A DNA stretch of 64,000 nt from Chromatium okenii. Lineage in GTDB: Bacteria; Pseudomonadota; Gammaproteobacteria; Chromatiales; Chromatiaceae. A model generated the notes under the pieces. That model worked only from the letters and a program-made list of their open reading frames with translations. It did not search any database and was not told the origin of the DNA. Shown one piece after another: positions 9,547-18,908 of the stretch. Position 1 is the stretch's first letter. Each line of letters begins with the position of its first letter. Where the stretch lies: the NCBI RefSeq assembly GCF_016583745.1, contig NZ_NRRQ01000002.1:111415-175414 (forward strand), in the 5' to 3' direction. Position numbers and translations under genes: made by a program.

Positions 9547-10947
9547 TTAATGCCCACTACCTTTTAGCGCGTTATTCATTCCATCAATGGTATCTTTTGC
9601 ATCGCCAAACACCAGTGACGTATTATCTTGATAAAACAGCAAATTATCCACGCCAGAATAGCCGGGACGCATCGACCGCTTGAGAAAATACACCTGCCGC
9701 GCTCGCCCTGCTTCTAAAATTGGCATTCCATAAATTGGGCTGCTTTTATCTTCTTTTGCAGCCGGATTCACAACATCATTCGCACCAACAACTAAGACCA
9801 CATCAGTGCTGGGGAATTCAGGATTGATCTCATCCATTTCCAACACGCGGTCATAAGGAATATCCGCTTCTGCCAATAATACGTTCATGTGTCCGGGCAT
9901 TCGTCCCGCTACCGGATGAATTGCAAACTTGACCTCAACGCCTCGCGCTTCTAACAATTCCATCAATTCTTTTAATGAATGCTGTGCTTGCGCAACCGCC
10001 ATGCCATAACCGGGCACAATAATCACGCGATTCGCATCTTCCATCCAATACACAGCATCTTCAATTGCAGCGGATTTAACGCCCTTTTCTGCGGCTTGCG
10101 CTCCCGCACTGGCACCGCTATTACCATCAGAACCAAAGCCGCCAAACACGACATTGATAATCGAGCGATTCATCGCTTTACACATAATGAATGACAGAAT
10201 TGCACCGGAGCAGCCCACTAATGCGCCGATAATAATTAACAGGTCATTGTGCAAGGTAAAGCCAGTTGCTGCTGCTGCCCAGCCTGAATAGCTGTTGAGC
10301 ATGGAAATAATCACTGGCATATCCGCGCCACCAATCGGAATAATCAGGGTGACGCCGAGCGTTAATGCCAGCATCGTCATTAACAGCAGCGCCAAAATAC
10401 TGCCACTCATGGCGAAATACACTGCCAGCGCAATCGTTGCCAATGCTAATACCGCATTTAATAGATGTTGCCCCGCAAATTTCACTGGTGCGCCAGTGAG
10501 TAAGCCTTGCAATTTACCGAATGCAATAATGGAGCCGGTGAAAGTAATCGCGCCAATGACCACGCCCGCAGAAATCTCGCCCATTAACACTGCATTGAGT
10601 AAGCCGGCGTCTTGTTTGTGTAAAAAGGTGCCAATACCAACCAATACCGCTGCTAAACCTACAAAGCTATGCAGTGCGGCGACCAATTGCGGCATCGCGG
10701 TCATTTGAATGCGCAGCGCGACAATAACGCCAATGACTGCGCCACCGGCAATTCCCGCAATAATAAATCCATACGCTTGAACATCGCGCCCTAATAAGGT
10801 CGCAACAATAGCAAGCAACATTCCGAGCATGGCGTATAGATTGCCGCGCCGCGCCGTTGACGGGTGTGTTAAGCCTTTTAAGCCTAAAATAAACAGCACG
10901 GCAGCGACTAAATACGCCAGCGCCTGATGATTAACGGTGAATTCCAT
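9547..10947 (-). CDS. pntB: NAD(P) transhydrogenase subunit beta PntB
   Basis: A 466-residue beta subunit of proton-translocating transhydrogenase (NADH + NADP+ + H+out to NAD+ + NADPH + H+in). The N-terminal half is membrane-spanning. The C-terminal half is the NADP(H)-binding dIII domain with VIIVPGYGMAVAQAQH, VVLVVGANDVVNPAA and VYFLKRSMRPGYSGVDN. The ATG at 10947 is preferred over an upstream TTG because AAGGA lies about 9 bases before it. It is the last of three transhydrogenase genes on this strand. Confidence 0.97.
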   Translation of the reverse strand: MEFTVNHQALAYLVAAVLFILGLKGLTHPSTARRGNLYAMLGMLLAIVATLLGRDVQAYGFIIAGIAGGAVIGVIVALRIQMTAMPQLVAALHSFVGLAAVLVGIGTFLHKQDAGLLNAVLMGEISAGVVIGAITFTGSIIAFGKLQGLLTGAPVKFAGQHLLNAVLALATIALAVYFAMSGSILALLLMTMLALTLGVTLIIPIGGADMPVIISMLNSYSGWAAAATGFTLHNDLLIIIGALVGCSGAILSFIMCKAMNRSIINVVFGGFGSDGNSGASAGAQAAEKGVKSAAIEDAVYWMEDANRVIIVPGYGMAVAQAQHSLKELMELLEARGVEVKFAIHPVAGRMPGHMNVLLAEADIPYDRVLEMDEINPEFPSTDVVLVVGANDVVNPAAKEDKSSPIYGMPILEAGRARQVYFLKRSMRPGYSGVDNLLFYQDNTSLVFGDAKDTIDGMNNALKGSGH

Positions 10948-10959
10948 GATGCGCAATCC

Positions 10960-11256
10960 TTACTTTTTCTTTTTGAACATGGAGAGCATCCGGTGCGTGA
11001 CCAGAAAGCCGCCAAAAACGTTGATTGATGCCAGTAATACCGCAATAAAACCAATCAGTTGCACTAAAATCCCTGCATTCGGATCACCAGCAACTAAAAG
11101 AGCACCAATCAATACGATGCCGGAAATGGCGTTTGTTAATGCGACCAGTGGCGTGTGCAGCGAGGGAGTGACGCCCCACACCACCCAATAACCAATAAAA
11201 CAGGCGAGTACGAATACATATAACGCAATAATTGAGGGATCAATCATTTCTGGCAT
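10960..11256 (-). CDS. NAD(P) transhydrogenase subunit alpha part 2 (PntA2)
   Basis: A 98-residue membrane protein with about three helices ([19 protein letters not shown], the [13 protein letters not shown] region, and [18 protein letters not shown] ending in [15 protein letters not shown]). It corresponds to the C-terminal membrane part of E. coli PntA. As in Rhodospirillum, the alpha subunit here is split into a soluble dI protein and this membrane part. A clear AAGGA precedes the ATG at 11256. Confidence 0.94.
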   Translation of the reverse strand: MPEMIDPSIIALYVFVLACFIGYWVVWGVTPSLHTPLVALTNAISGIVLIGALLVAGDPNAGILVQLIGFIAVLLASINVFGGFLVTHRMLSMFKKKK

Positions 11257-11300
11257 GAAGAATTCCTTGAAACAGGTGGCAGAAAAAAGGACTTGAATCG

Positions 11301-12395
11301 TTATGCAGCAGTGATTAACATCGCCGCAGTGATGTCGTCCTGCATTAACTCTTTTAATTGCGGTTTGGCGCTATCTGTTTGGAACATTATCTCAATGAGA
11401 TTAAACAGATTGCGGGCATAAAAAGCACTGGCATCTGCTGGAACTAAGGCAGGAAAATTGGTAATTCCTACAATGGTCACACCGCGATGTTCTATCACTT
11501 CATTGGCTACCGTTAATGGACAATTGCCGCCATTTGCCGCCGCTAAATCAATAATGACTGAACCGGGACGCATCCGCTCAACCACTGCCGCCGTCACCAA
11601 GACCGGCGCGGGACGGCACGGAATCAGCGCGGTAGTGATGATGACGTGCGCTTTCGCCAGCTCGTCACCGAGCGCAAGCTGTTGAATAACCTTGGCTTCT
11701 GCTGACAATTCACGCGCATAACCGCCTTCACCCGCGCCACTTTCGCCCAGATTCAGCGTGATCGGTTTCGCCCCGAGCGAGCGAATCTGCTCGGCAGTTT
11801 CCGGTCGCACATCATAGGCATAGACATCCGCGCCCAAGCGTCGCGCCGTCGCAATCGCCTGCAAACCGGCGACACCTGCGCCCAAAACCACCACCCGCGC
11901 CGGTTTTGCCGCGCCGGCCGAGGTCATCATCATCGGAAAAAAGCGCCCGTAGCGCGTCGCCGCCTCCAACGTCGCCCGATAACCGGCGAGATTGCTTTGC
12001 GACGACAGCGCGTCCATCGACTGTGCCCGCGAGGTGCGCGGCATCCGTTCCATGCCGAGAACGCGCAGGTTTTTGGTCAACATTGCCGTCAAAATCTCAT
12101 CTGCGCCGCAGGTTTCCAGCAGCCCGATAAACAGCCCACCGTCGCGCATTGCCGCGACCTCATCCGCCGTCGGGCGACGAACTTTTAGCACTAAATCAAC
12201 GTCATATGCGCCAGCGCGGTCGGTCAACTGTGCGCCAACTTGGGCATAATCCGCGTCAGGATACCCAGCGCGGACGCCCGCTCCGGCTTCAATCTGCACA
12301 GTAAACCCTTTACCAATCAATTTCTTAGCGATTTCTGGCGTCATCGCCACTCGCGTCTCACCAGACAGCGTTTCGCGGGGAATTCCGATATTCAT
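11301..12395 (-). CDS. NAD(P) transhydrogenase subunit alpha part 1 (PntA1)
   Basis: A 364-residue NAD(H)-binding dI subunit, related to alanine dehydrogenase. It starts [17 protein letters not shown] at 12395 with a TAAGGA box upstream. The open frame extends further, but that extension is unlike the family. The nucleotide fold is seen in [21 protein letters not shown] and the RQD-loop region follows. The frame stops about 45 bp before pntA2. Its start overlaps the stop of a possible small membrane ORF in an ATGA configuration. Confidence 0.95.
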   Translation of the reverse strand: MNIGIPRETLSGETRVAMTPEIAKKLIGKGFTVQIEAGAGVRAGYPDADYAQVGAQLTDRAGAYDVDLVLKVRRPTADEVAAMRDGGLFIGLLETCGADEILTAMLTKNLRVLGMERMPRTSRAQSMDALSSQSNLAGYRATLEAATRYGRFFPMMMTSAGAAKPARVVVLGAGVAGLQAIATARRLGADVYAYDVRPETAEQIRSLGAKPITLNLGESGAGEGGYARELSAEAKVIQQLALGDELAKAHVIITTALIPCRPAPVLVTAAVVERMRPGSVIIDLAAANGGNCPLTVANEVIEHRGVTIVGITNFPALVPADASAFYARNLFNLIEIMFQTDSAKPQLKELMQDDITAAMLITAA

Positions 12396-12697
12396 CTGAG
12401 CAACATCCTTAGGTGCAGTATCGCCACCGACAAGCGGCGAAATCGGTTCATTATCAGGGGCGCTCGCCGTTGCTCGCAACTGAATGCGTCGTTAATAGCG
12501 ATAATGGCGAAAACGATGGTAATAAAAAACACAAAATTGAAGCTGCTATGTACTGTAGCGCGTTTGGTAATAATGCTAAAGAATAGCGTAAAACATGGCG
12601 CACTGAAAAGCAACCATTTTAACTGCTTGACGTATTCAGTAAAATCCGGCAAGGTTATTGATAATGCAGTATCCAATACGCTATGAGAAAAACACAT
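12392..12697 (-). CDS. Possible small two-helix membrane protein upstream of pntA1
   Basis: This 101-codon frame fills the 300-bp space between pntA1 and cysC and has no match I recognise. It has two hydrophobic segments (around LKWLLFSAPCFTLFFSII and FNFVFFITIVFAIIAI) and a basic C-terminus. Its stop overlaps the pntA1 ATG as ATGA, a common sign of translational coupling. Against it, its ATG overlaps the cysC ATG on the opposite strand, leaving no space for promoters, and I see no ribosome site. The alternative is that this is simply the shared promoter region of pntA1 and cysC. Confidence 0.3.
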   Translation of the reverse strand: MCFSHSVLDTALSITLPDFTEYVKQLKWLLFSAPCFTLFFSIITKRATVHSSFNFVFFITIVFAIIAINDAFSCEQRRAPLIMNRFRRLSVAILHLRMLLR

Positions 12698-13352
12698 GAG
12701 TAATGAGATTGAACTCACTTGGCACCAGCAGCAGGTGTCGCGTTCACACCGTGAAACGCAATATGGACATAAAGGCTGCGTGATTTGGTTAACCGGTTTA
12801 AGTGGTTCTGGAAAAAGCACCATTGCCAATCATCTTGATCTGGCGTTATGTGAGCGCGGTATTCACAGTGCCGTATTAGATGGCGACAATGTGCGCCATA
12901 CGTTAAATGCTGCTCCGAATCTGTTACGCGCAATACATGGCGATGAATTTGCACAACGCTTTGGGCTGGGTTTTTCTGCAATTGACCGCGAGGAAAATAT
13001 CCGCCGCATTGGTGCAGTGGCACAATTGTTTGCAGAAGCGGGTTTGATTGTCATCACCGCATTTATTAGCCCTTATCGACGGGATCGGGATTTAATTCGG
13101 CACGCCATGCCGTCCGGTGATTTTATTGAGGTGTTTATTGATACGCCATTGGCAGTCTGTGAACGCCGCGATCCCAAAGGGTTATACAAAAAAGCGCGGG
13201 CGGGTGAATTAAAAGGCTTTACTGGCATTGATGATCCTTATGAAACGCCATTGATACCAGAATTAACGTTGAATGCAGATGAACAAGCGCCAGAATTGTT
13301 GGCTGCTACGGTGATGGCGTATCTGCAAACGCAGGGCATCATTCAGAATTAA
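12696..13352 (+). CDS. cysC: Adenylylsulfate kinase CysC
   Basis: A 218-residue APS kinase that phosphorylates adenosine 5'-phosphosulfate to PAPS. The P-loop GLSGSGKSTIAN is near residue 34, followed by LDGDNVRH, FSAIDREENIRRIGAVA, AFISPYRRDRD and DPKGLYKKARAGELKGFTGIDDPYE, all canonical. It stands alone without cysD/cysN, so its role (assimilation or sulfate-ester donor supply) cannot be fixed from context. Confidence 0.96.
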   Translation: MSNEIELTWHQQQVSRSHRETQYGHKGCVIWLTGLSGSGKSTIANHLDLALCERGIHSAVLDGDNVRHTLNAAPNLLRAIHGDEFAQRFGLGFSAIDREENIRRIGAVAQLFAEAGLIVITAFISPYRRDRDLIRHAMPSGDFIEVFIDTPLAVCERRDPKGLYKKARAGELKGFTGIDDPYETPLIPELTLNADEQAPELLAATVMAYLQTQGIIQN

Positions 13353-13382
13353 AATATTCACTATTGAAGAGGATGGCTGAAG

Positions 13383-13819
13383 ATGGCAAGTGCTGACCAA
13401 CATGACCATTATGCTTGGTTATTAGACACTGCGGCACTCATTCGCGCTGGGCGTTTTGAAGGACTTGATACTGCGCAAATTGCCGAGGAACTTGTATGGG
13501 TGCCAACACTGCGCGGGAATTGGAAAATTGCTTAGGTGTGCTATTCGCACATCTCTTAAAGTGGCGTTATCAATCCGTGCAACGCGGTGCGAGTTGGGAA
13601 ACCACGATTAAAGAACAGCGCCAGCGCATTGCCCGCTTGTTGAGAAAAAATCCCAGCCTTGAAGCGCAGTTAGCAGAAATTGCTGACGATGCTTATAGCG
13701 ATGCGCGTTTCATTGCTCGCCGTGAAACTGGACTTCCTGAAGCAGTTTTTCCAATGGTGAATCCTTTCACTTGGGAACACACTCTGAGCGATTTTTGGCC
13801 AGAAGCAATAGTGGAATAA
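13383..13819 (+). pseudogene. DUF29 family protein, frameshifted
   Basis: The frame from ATG 13383 encodes a normal DUF29 N-terminus (HYAWLLDTAALIRAGRFEGL, then IAEEL). It loses the family pattern after about residue 38 and hits a stop near 13530. A second frame opening at ATG 13496 encodes the rest: ARELENCLGVLFAHLLKWRY, then EQRQRIARLLRKNPSL, then ARRETGLPEAVFP. Family members read the two parts continuously as EE..xMG, so a net loss of about four bases near 13490 is the likely lesion. It could be a real pseudogene or a sequencing error. DUF29 is of unknown function and often occurs in many copies. Confidence 0.8.
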
Positions 13820-13834
13820 TCGGTGTTTTTAATC

Positions 13835-13867
13835 ACTGCTCCGCTGCTAAAACAACGGAGCAGTTTT
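13835..13867 (+). terminator. Hairpin terminator after the DUF29 gene
   Basis: A 9-bp perfect inverted repeat (ACTGCTCCG / CGGAGCAGT) with a 12-nt loop is followed by TTTT. It lies between the DUF29 gene and the convergent DUF2333 gene and could serve both directions. Confidence 0.75.
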
Positions 13868-13877
13868 AGCAACTCAA

Positions 13878-14948
13878 TTAACCCTGTTGCAATAGAGCGC
13901 GTAAATCACCAATTGCGGCATTGGCGCGGGAAATATAAGACGCCATGACCAGCGAATGATTACCCATTGGGCCAAAACCCGTACCATTCAAAATCATCGG
14001 ACTCCAAATAGGGTTTTGAGTGTTCTGTAATTCGCGGGCGATTTGTTTCAGCGATACCAACGCATTCTTGTCTTTTAATACCACTTCAAAATCAACTTCT
14101 AATGCTTGCAATGTATGCAGCAATGCCCAGGTATAGCCCCGCGCTTCAAAAAAGATGTCATCAATCTGCATCCAAGGTGTTTTAGAACGGGTGTTTTCAG
14201 GAGTCGGCGTTGATTGACGCGCATTACGATCACCAGCTAAATTCGTATTCAAGCGTTCTTGTCCTACTGCATACGATAGCCGTTGCGCTAAATTGCCCAA
14301 ACGCTTCTCAGCAACTTGCAAATACGCAACTAAATTATCAGCGCGGGCAAAGAATTGACCATCAAATGCTTGTTGATCGGTTAAGCGTTTCAGATAACGC
14401 CGCAGCGCTTCTAATCCCTTGCGATATTCTGATTCAGTTGACGGTAGAATCCAAGAATCAGAATTGTAATTCAATTGCGGTTGCGCAATCTGTAAATCTT
14501 TATCTTCCACCGATTGCGATTGCGCCCGACTGAAATCGTTACGCAGTGAATCTGTTAAATCGCGCAGCTCAGTCAGCGCCCCAAATTCCCAATTGGGAAT
14601 GTTATCTAAATACATGCCGGGCGGTGTCTTATCGTTGGTTAAATAACCGCCCGGTTTATTTAATAAGGTTTCAGCAATATGAATCGCAGTTGCCGCCGTC
14701 ACTGCGCCAGTCACCAATTGCGTCTCATCGTTATTCAATAACGACAGCGCATTGTCACGCACATCAAATTTGCTGGGTGAGCGCGACCAAATAACACCAA
14801 GTACAATCACAACCACGATATAGGTTGCAATAAACAATCCCAACGTCCACCACAATCCCTTTTCTTTCCATTGGCGCGGATCATATAGTGCGATCAAATG
14901 CGTTATCTTTTGCGTGATGGCTTGCTTATTCACAGATAAAAAGCTCAT
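13878..14948 (-). CDS. DUF2333 family inner-membrane protein
   Basis: A 356-residue protein with one N-terminal transmembrane helix (WWTLGLFIATYIVVVIVLGV, about residues 32-52) and a large periplasmic helical domain. The NKPGGYLTNDKTPPGMYLDN, NWEFGALTELRDLTDSLRND and GFGPMGNHSLVMASYISRAN segments match DUF2333, a gammaproteobacterial family of unknown function. The internal ATG at 14948 (MSFLSVNKQ) is chosen because CGGAG precedes it and the upstream 30 residues look non-coding. Confidence 0.88.
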   Translation of the reverse strand: MSFLSVNKQAITQKITHLIALYDPRQWKEKGLWWTLGLFIATYIVVVIVLGVIWSRSPSKFDVRDNALSLLNNDETQLVTGAVTAATAIHIAETLLNKPGGYLTNDKTPPGMYLDNIPNWEFGALTELRDLTDSLRNDFSRAQSQSVEDKDLQIAQPQLNYNSDSWILPSTESEYRKGLEALRRYLKRLTDQQAFDGQFFARADNLVAYLQVAEKRLGNLAQRLSYAVGQERLNTNLAGDRNARQSTPTPENTRSKTPWMQIDDIFFEARGYTWALLHTLQALEVDFEVVLKDKNALVSLKQIARELQNTQNPIWSPMILNGTGFGPMGNHSLVMASYISRANAAIGDLRALLQQG

Positions 14949-15120
14949 GGTGTGCTCCGAGGTGAAATACCAGATGGTTATCGTACATGGATTATCGTGA
15001 CAATGCGATGATGCTACAGACAGGCAGTGAGCACGCAAGTTTGTAGCGATAACAACTTTTTCAAGCGTGCGGTTGTGCTCAGATGCGAGATAACCTTTAA
15101 TTGTTACCAGCTTGCTGACA

Positions 15121-15148
15121 TTTCCCCCTTTGTAAAAAAGGGGGATTT
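15121..15148. repeat. C5T3/A3G5 hairpin repeat
   Basis: An 8-bp perfect inverted repeat (CCCCCTTT / AAAGGGGG, 5-nt loop) with TTT/ATTT flanks sits in the secF-DUF2333 intergenic space. It resembles a short mobile-type palindrome seen in many bacterial genomes. Neither strand carries a long T-run after the stem, so its use as a secF terminator is only possible. Confidence 0.5.
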
Positions 15149-15156
15149 ATACCAAG

Positions 15157-16089
15157 TTAAGGTCGCCCATCATCAAGGGCTTCTTTGGGAGTACGCAGCA
15201 AATCGGCGCGACTCACGCCCAGCATTACTGCGGTTGCGCTGGCAATATAAATTGTCGAATACGTTCCCGAAATGACGCCAATAATCAAGGCTAAAGAAAA
15301 GCCGCGCAAGCTCTCGCCGCCGAATAGATACAGCGCCACCACTACTAAAAAGACGGTGCCAGCGGTGATAATGGTGCGCGACATCGTTTCATTCACCGAT
15401 TGATTCATAATGTCTAATACCGTACCTTTGCGCACTTTGCGGAAGTTTTCCCGCACGCGGTCAAATAAGACGATGGTGTCATTTAATGAATAGCCAATGA
15501 CGGTGAGCACGGCAGCCAAGACATTCAAATCAAAGTCAATTTGTAACAATGAAAAAACGCCCAGCGTTATAATCGCATCGTGAATGGTTGCCACCACCGC
15601 GCCAACTGAAAATCGCCATTCAAAGCGCAGCGCGACGTAAATTAAAATGCCAATGACGGAAAACAAAACCGCCAAGCCACTTTGTTCTACCAATTCTTTA
15701 CCCACTTGCGGGCCAACAAATTCCACGCGCCGCAATTCCACCGGCGTGGCGTTGGGCGCATTGAGCGCCTGCATCACGCGCTGGCTGAGTTGCGCATCGT
15801 TGCTGGCGTCAACCGGCGGAATGCGCAGCAGCACATCGCGGGGGGTGCCGAATTGCTGCACCATCACGTTGTTAAAACCGCCGTCACTCAATGACTTGCG
15901 CACTGCGGCGAGGTCAACCGGCGTTTGATAACTGATCTCCAGCAAGGTGCCGCCGGTGAAATCAAGACCGCGATTTAATCCAAAAATCGCAAGTGAAAAC
16001 AAACAGATGCCGATGATAACGGCAGAAATTCGCAATGCCCGCTGGCGCTGCGATAAAAAATCAAGGTTCGGTAAGCGAATCGCAAGCAT
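15157..16089 (-). CDS. secF: Protein translocase subunit SecF
   Basis: A 310-residue RND-like membrane protein with six predicted helices. It partners SecD to use the proton gradient to pull secreted proteins through SecYEG. FGLNRGLDFTGGTLLEISYQ near residue 35 is the SecF signature. SVGAVVATIHDAIITLG, IGYSLNDTIVLFDRVREN and NETMSRTIITAGT follow as in the family. It lies 10 bp after secD. Confidence 0.97.
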   Translation of the reverse strand: MLAIRLPNLDFLSQRQRALRISAVIIGICLFSLAIFGLNRGLDFTGGTLLEISYQTPVDLAAVRKSLSDGGFNNVMVQQFGTPRDVLLRIPPVDASNDAQLSQRVMQALNAPNATPVELRRVEFVGPQVGKELVEQSGLAVLFSVIGILIYVALRFEWRFSVGAVVATIHDAIITLGVFSLLQIDFDLNVLAAVLTVIGYSLNDTIVLFDRVRENFRKVRKGTVLDIMNQSVNETMSRTIITAGTVFLVVVALYLFGGESLRGFSLALIIGVISGTYSTIYIASATAVMLGVSRADLLRTPKEALDDGRP

Positions 16090-16099
16090 GGTTGCATCC

Positions 16100-17956
16100 T
16101 TAAACTGGCAATGTTTTCAAGCGTTTACCACCGTACAGCGCGTTGATCGCAGCGCGGCTACAGGAAATGGCGGTAAACATCGAGGTAATCAGACCGATGG
16201 TGAGGGTGACGGCAAAACCTTTGACCGGTCCGGTGCCGAAGCTAAACAGCATCAGGGCGGCAATCAGGGTGGTGACGTTGGCGTCGATGATGCTTGAAAG
16301 CGCCTTTTCATAACCGGCGGCGATGCTGGCTTGCGGAGAATTGCCGATGCGGATTTCTTCACGAATGCGCTCAAAAATCAGTACGTTAGCATCCACCGCC
16401 ATGCCAATTGTTAGCACCATTCCAGCAATGCCGGGCATGGTCAAGGTCGCGCCCAACGCGCCGAGCACGGCAATAATCATCACTAAATTCAACAGCAGCA
16501 CGGCGTTGGCGATCATCCCGAACACGCGGTAATAAACCCCCATAAAGACCACCACCAAACCCAGCCCAATCAGCACCGAAAATAGCCCTTGGTCAATGTT
16601 GTCCTGTCCCAAGCTCGGGCCGATGGTGCGCTCCTCCACGATCTGAATCGGTGCCGCCAACGCGCCAGAACGGAGCAACAACGCGGTGTTATGCGCCTCG
16701 GCGCTGCTGTCTAAACCCGTCGTTTGAAACCGCGCCCCAAACGGCTCGCGGATCGTCGCCACGCTGATGACTTCCTCCACTTTGCGGGTGGTTTTGACCG
16801 GCTTGCCGTCCACCATACTGGTGGTGGTGCGATTTTCAATAAACACCACCGCCATCGGTTTGCCGACATTTTCCGAGGTCATATCGCGCATCCGTCGCGC
16901 TCCCTGCCCGTCAAGATTCACAAATACCGTCGGCGTTCCGCTCTGATTATCAAAACCGGCAGCGGCATCGGTGATTTGATCGCCGGTGACGATCACGCGG
17001 CGCTTGAGCAAAATCGGGCGACCATCGCGCTCGTAATAGAGCTTGCTGCCGACCGGCACCTTGCCTTCCACCGCCGCTGCGACGCTGCCTTCGGTATCGA
17101 CGAGACGATATTCCAACGTCGCCGTCGCGCCGAGAATTTCCTTCAACCGCCCGGGGTCTTGCGCTCCGGGCAACTGCACCACGATCCGCCGTTCACCTTG
17201 ACGCGCAATGCTCGGCTCGGCGATGCCCAGCGCATTGACGCGATTGCGCAGCGTCGTAATGTTTTGTTCTAAAGCGAAATTTTTAATCTGGCGCTGTTCC
17301 GTCGGCGACAAACTGAGCTGGGCAAGAAACCGCTCACCGCTGGCGCTGGTCATCACCACCAAATCTGGCGCGTTGCGCGTCAACACTTTCACGCCAGCAT
17401 CTCGCGTTTCCGCATCATTAAAAGTCGCCACCACCTGCTCGCCTTCTCGCGCCAGCGTCAGATAACGGATTTTTTTATCGCGCAATTGCGTGCGCATATC
17501 GGCGAGATTGCGTTCCAGCGCCTGCTCCAGCGCCGCTTCCAAATCGACATCAATCACAACGTGAATGCCGCCGCGCAAATCCAAACCGAGATTCATCGGC
17601 TTCAAACCGATTGCCGTCATCCAGCGCGGCACATCGGCAGCCAAAGTCAACGCGGTGCGATAACGGGTTGATAAGGCTTGTTCAATGGCTTCTTGTCCGC
17701 GCAATTGCTCGCTGGCATTCGCAAACCGCGCCAGCAGCTTGTCGCCATCGCGCAGCGCGATGTTTTTGAGCGGCACTCCGGCGGTCTCCAGCACCGCCTG
17801 AATCTCGGCGCGGCTGGCATCAGTCACGGTCACGCCGCGAGCGCCAGTCAGTTCAATTGACGGGTCTTGGGAATACAGATTGGGCCAAGCCAGCACCAAG
17901 CTGACCAAAATAACGCCCACAATCAACAGGTTTTTCCATAACGGGTATCGGTTCAT
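16100..17956 (-). CDS. secD: Protein translocase subunit SecD
   Basis: A 618-residue inner-membrane protein with a large periplasmic region after the first helix and five further helices at the C-terminus. GLDLRGGIHVVIDVD is the SecD signature, with LRNRVNALGIAEPSIARQG, IVVQLPG and GMVLTIGMAVDANVLIFERIREE also present. The start is placed at ATG 17956 (MNRYPLWKN), the usual family N-terminus, not at the longer open frame. The order yajC-secD-secF is the conserved one. Confidence 0.96.
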   Translation of the reverse strand: MNRYPLWKNLLIVGVILVSLVLAWPNLYSQDPSIELTGARGVTVTDASRAEIQAVLETAGVPLKNIALRDGDKLLARFANASEQLRGQEAIEQALSTRYRTALTLAADVPRWMTAIGLKPMNLGLDLRGGIHVVIDVDLEAALEQALERNLADMRTQLRDKKIRYLTLAREGEQVVATFNDAETRDAGVKVLTRNAPDLVVMTSASGERFLAQLSLSPTEQRQIKNFALEQNITTLRNRVNALGIAEPSIARQGERRIVVQLPGAQDPGRLKEILGATATLEYRLVDTEGSVAAAVEGKVPVGSKLYYERDGRPILLKRRVIVTGDQITDAAAGFDNQSGTPTVFVNLDGQGARRMRDMTSENVGKPMAVVFIENRTTTSMVDGKPVKTTRKVEEVISVATIREPFGARFQTTGLDSSAEAHNTALLLRSGALAAPIQIVEERTIGPSLGQDNIDQGLFSVLIGLGLVVVFMGVYYRVFGMIANAVLLLNLVMIIAVLGALGATLTMPGIAGMVLTIGMAVDANVLIFERIREEIRIGNSPQASIAAGYEKALSSIIDANVTTLIAALMLFSFGTGPVKGFAVTLTIGLITSMFTAISCSRAAINALYGGKRLKTLPV

Positions 17957-18047
17957 GGCAATTCCAAAATACAAATACGCAGGGAGCAATTAAACAAACA
18001 GCGTCGCCATTGCCATGACGACGCTGCCGAGGCGCAACGCCAGAAGA

Positions 18048-18380
18048 TTACAGGTCTTTTAATGAACCTTTCGGCAGCACCGATTCGACTGTCGAGCGGC
18101 GAATTTTCACCTGCACACCATCGGCGATTTCCACCAGCGCAAAATTGTCGCCCAGCTCCATCACCCGTCCGGCAATGCCGCCAACCGTGACGATTTCATC
18201 GCCTTTGGTAAGCGAATCAACCATTTGCTGATGTTCCTTTTGGCGCTTGGCTTGGGGGCGAATCAGGAGGAAATAAAACACCACCGCAAACAGCACCAGC
18301 GGCAAGAGCGCCATCAGCGTGCTGCCGGTATCAGCAGCGGGGGCGGTTTGGGCAAGGGCATCGGAGAGAAAAAAGCTCAT
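18048..18380 (-). CDS. yajC: Preprotein translocase subunit YajC
   Basis: A 110-residue protein with one transmembrane helix (LLPLVLFAVVFYFLLIRPQ) followed by the conserved AKRQKEHQQMVDSLTKGDEIVTVGGI. It is a small accessory of the SecDF complex. The genes usually upstream (queA, tgt) are absent. Instead a 528-bp non-coding stretch with a transposase relic lies upstream, so the promoter is likely within it. Confidence 0.96.
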   Translation of the reverse strand: MSFFLSDALAQTAPAADTGSTLMALLPLVLFAVVFYFLLIRPQAKRQKEHQQMVDSLTKGDEIVTVGGIAGRVMELGDNFALVEIADGVQVKIRRSTVESVLPKGSLKDL

Positions 18381-18908
18381 AATGGATTCCTTAAAAAGTC
18401 GATGAAATAGCGCGAGTTAGTGCGCTTGGGCACGTTCAGGCGACGACGGATTATTGCATATTGGCGCTCACCACTCACTCGTGAGCGTGTGAAATCGGTC
18501 GTTTTTGGTCAAAATCAGGATTGAGTAGCGCCGCTACTAAAACCCTATGAAAATCCATGATTTTCTAGTATCTATTCACACCATTAACGCAAAAACCACG
18601 ATAAAACTGTGGTTTCACTTTGCTCTTGTGTGCATTTAAGGTCTTGGCTGTCTTCAATCGTGATCACGTCAGAAGTCTTGGTTAAATAGTCGGATAATTC
18701 ATGGAAGTGTTTTTATTTTGAGCTTGGCTTTCGCTCGGCGGTTTGAACCCTTAACGTGTTAGCTTTTTATTTACCTAAAAAAGGTTATTTTTGCAGTTTT
18801 TTGTCATTAGGACATTGAATACGCTGTTCAGTGGTATCAAAAATTAAATCGTTGTCTTCACTGCGTCACTCTTAATTAGAATAGATTGTCATAGATTACG
18901 ACCAACTG
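18381..18908. other. Non-coding stretch between yajC and murJ holding a transposase relic
   Basis: This is 528 bp with no intact gene. The murJ-proximal part carries decayed transposase coding sequence on the minus strand. The yajC-proximal part (about 18420-18600) is AT-rich, contains a short GTTTTTGCG/ACCACG-type palindromic segment, and presumably holds the yajC-secDF promoter. I see no RNA gene in it. Confidence 0.6.
18731..18856 (-). pseudogene. IS5-family-like transposase remnant
   Basis: Reading the minus strand from 18856 in one frame gives DNDLIFDTTEQRIQCPND, then KKLQK-stop, PFLGK-stop, KANTLRVQTAE. This matches the central region of IS5-type (DDE_Tnp_4) transposases, which read D..T...IQRPKDK..QK..YSGKKK.HTLK.Q. 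Two in-frame stops and the lack of coding sequence on either side show it is a dead fragment. It marks an old insertion between yajC and murJ. The family call is from memory of the motif. Confidence 0.65.
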
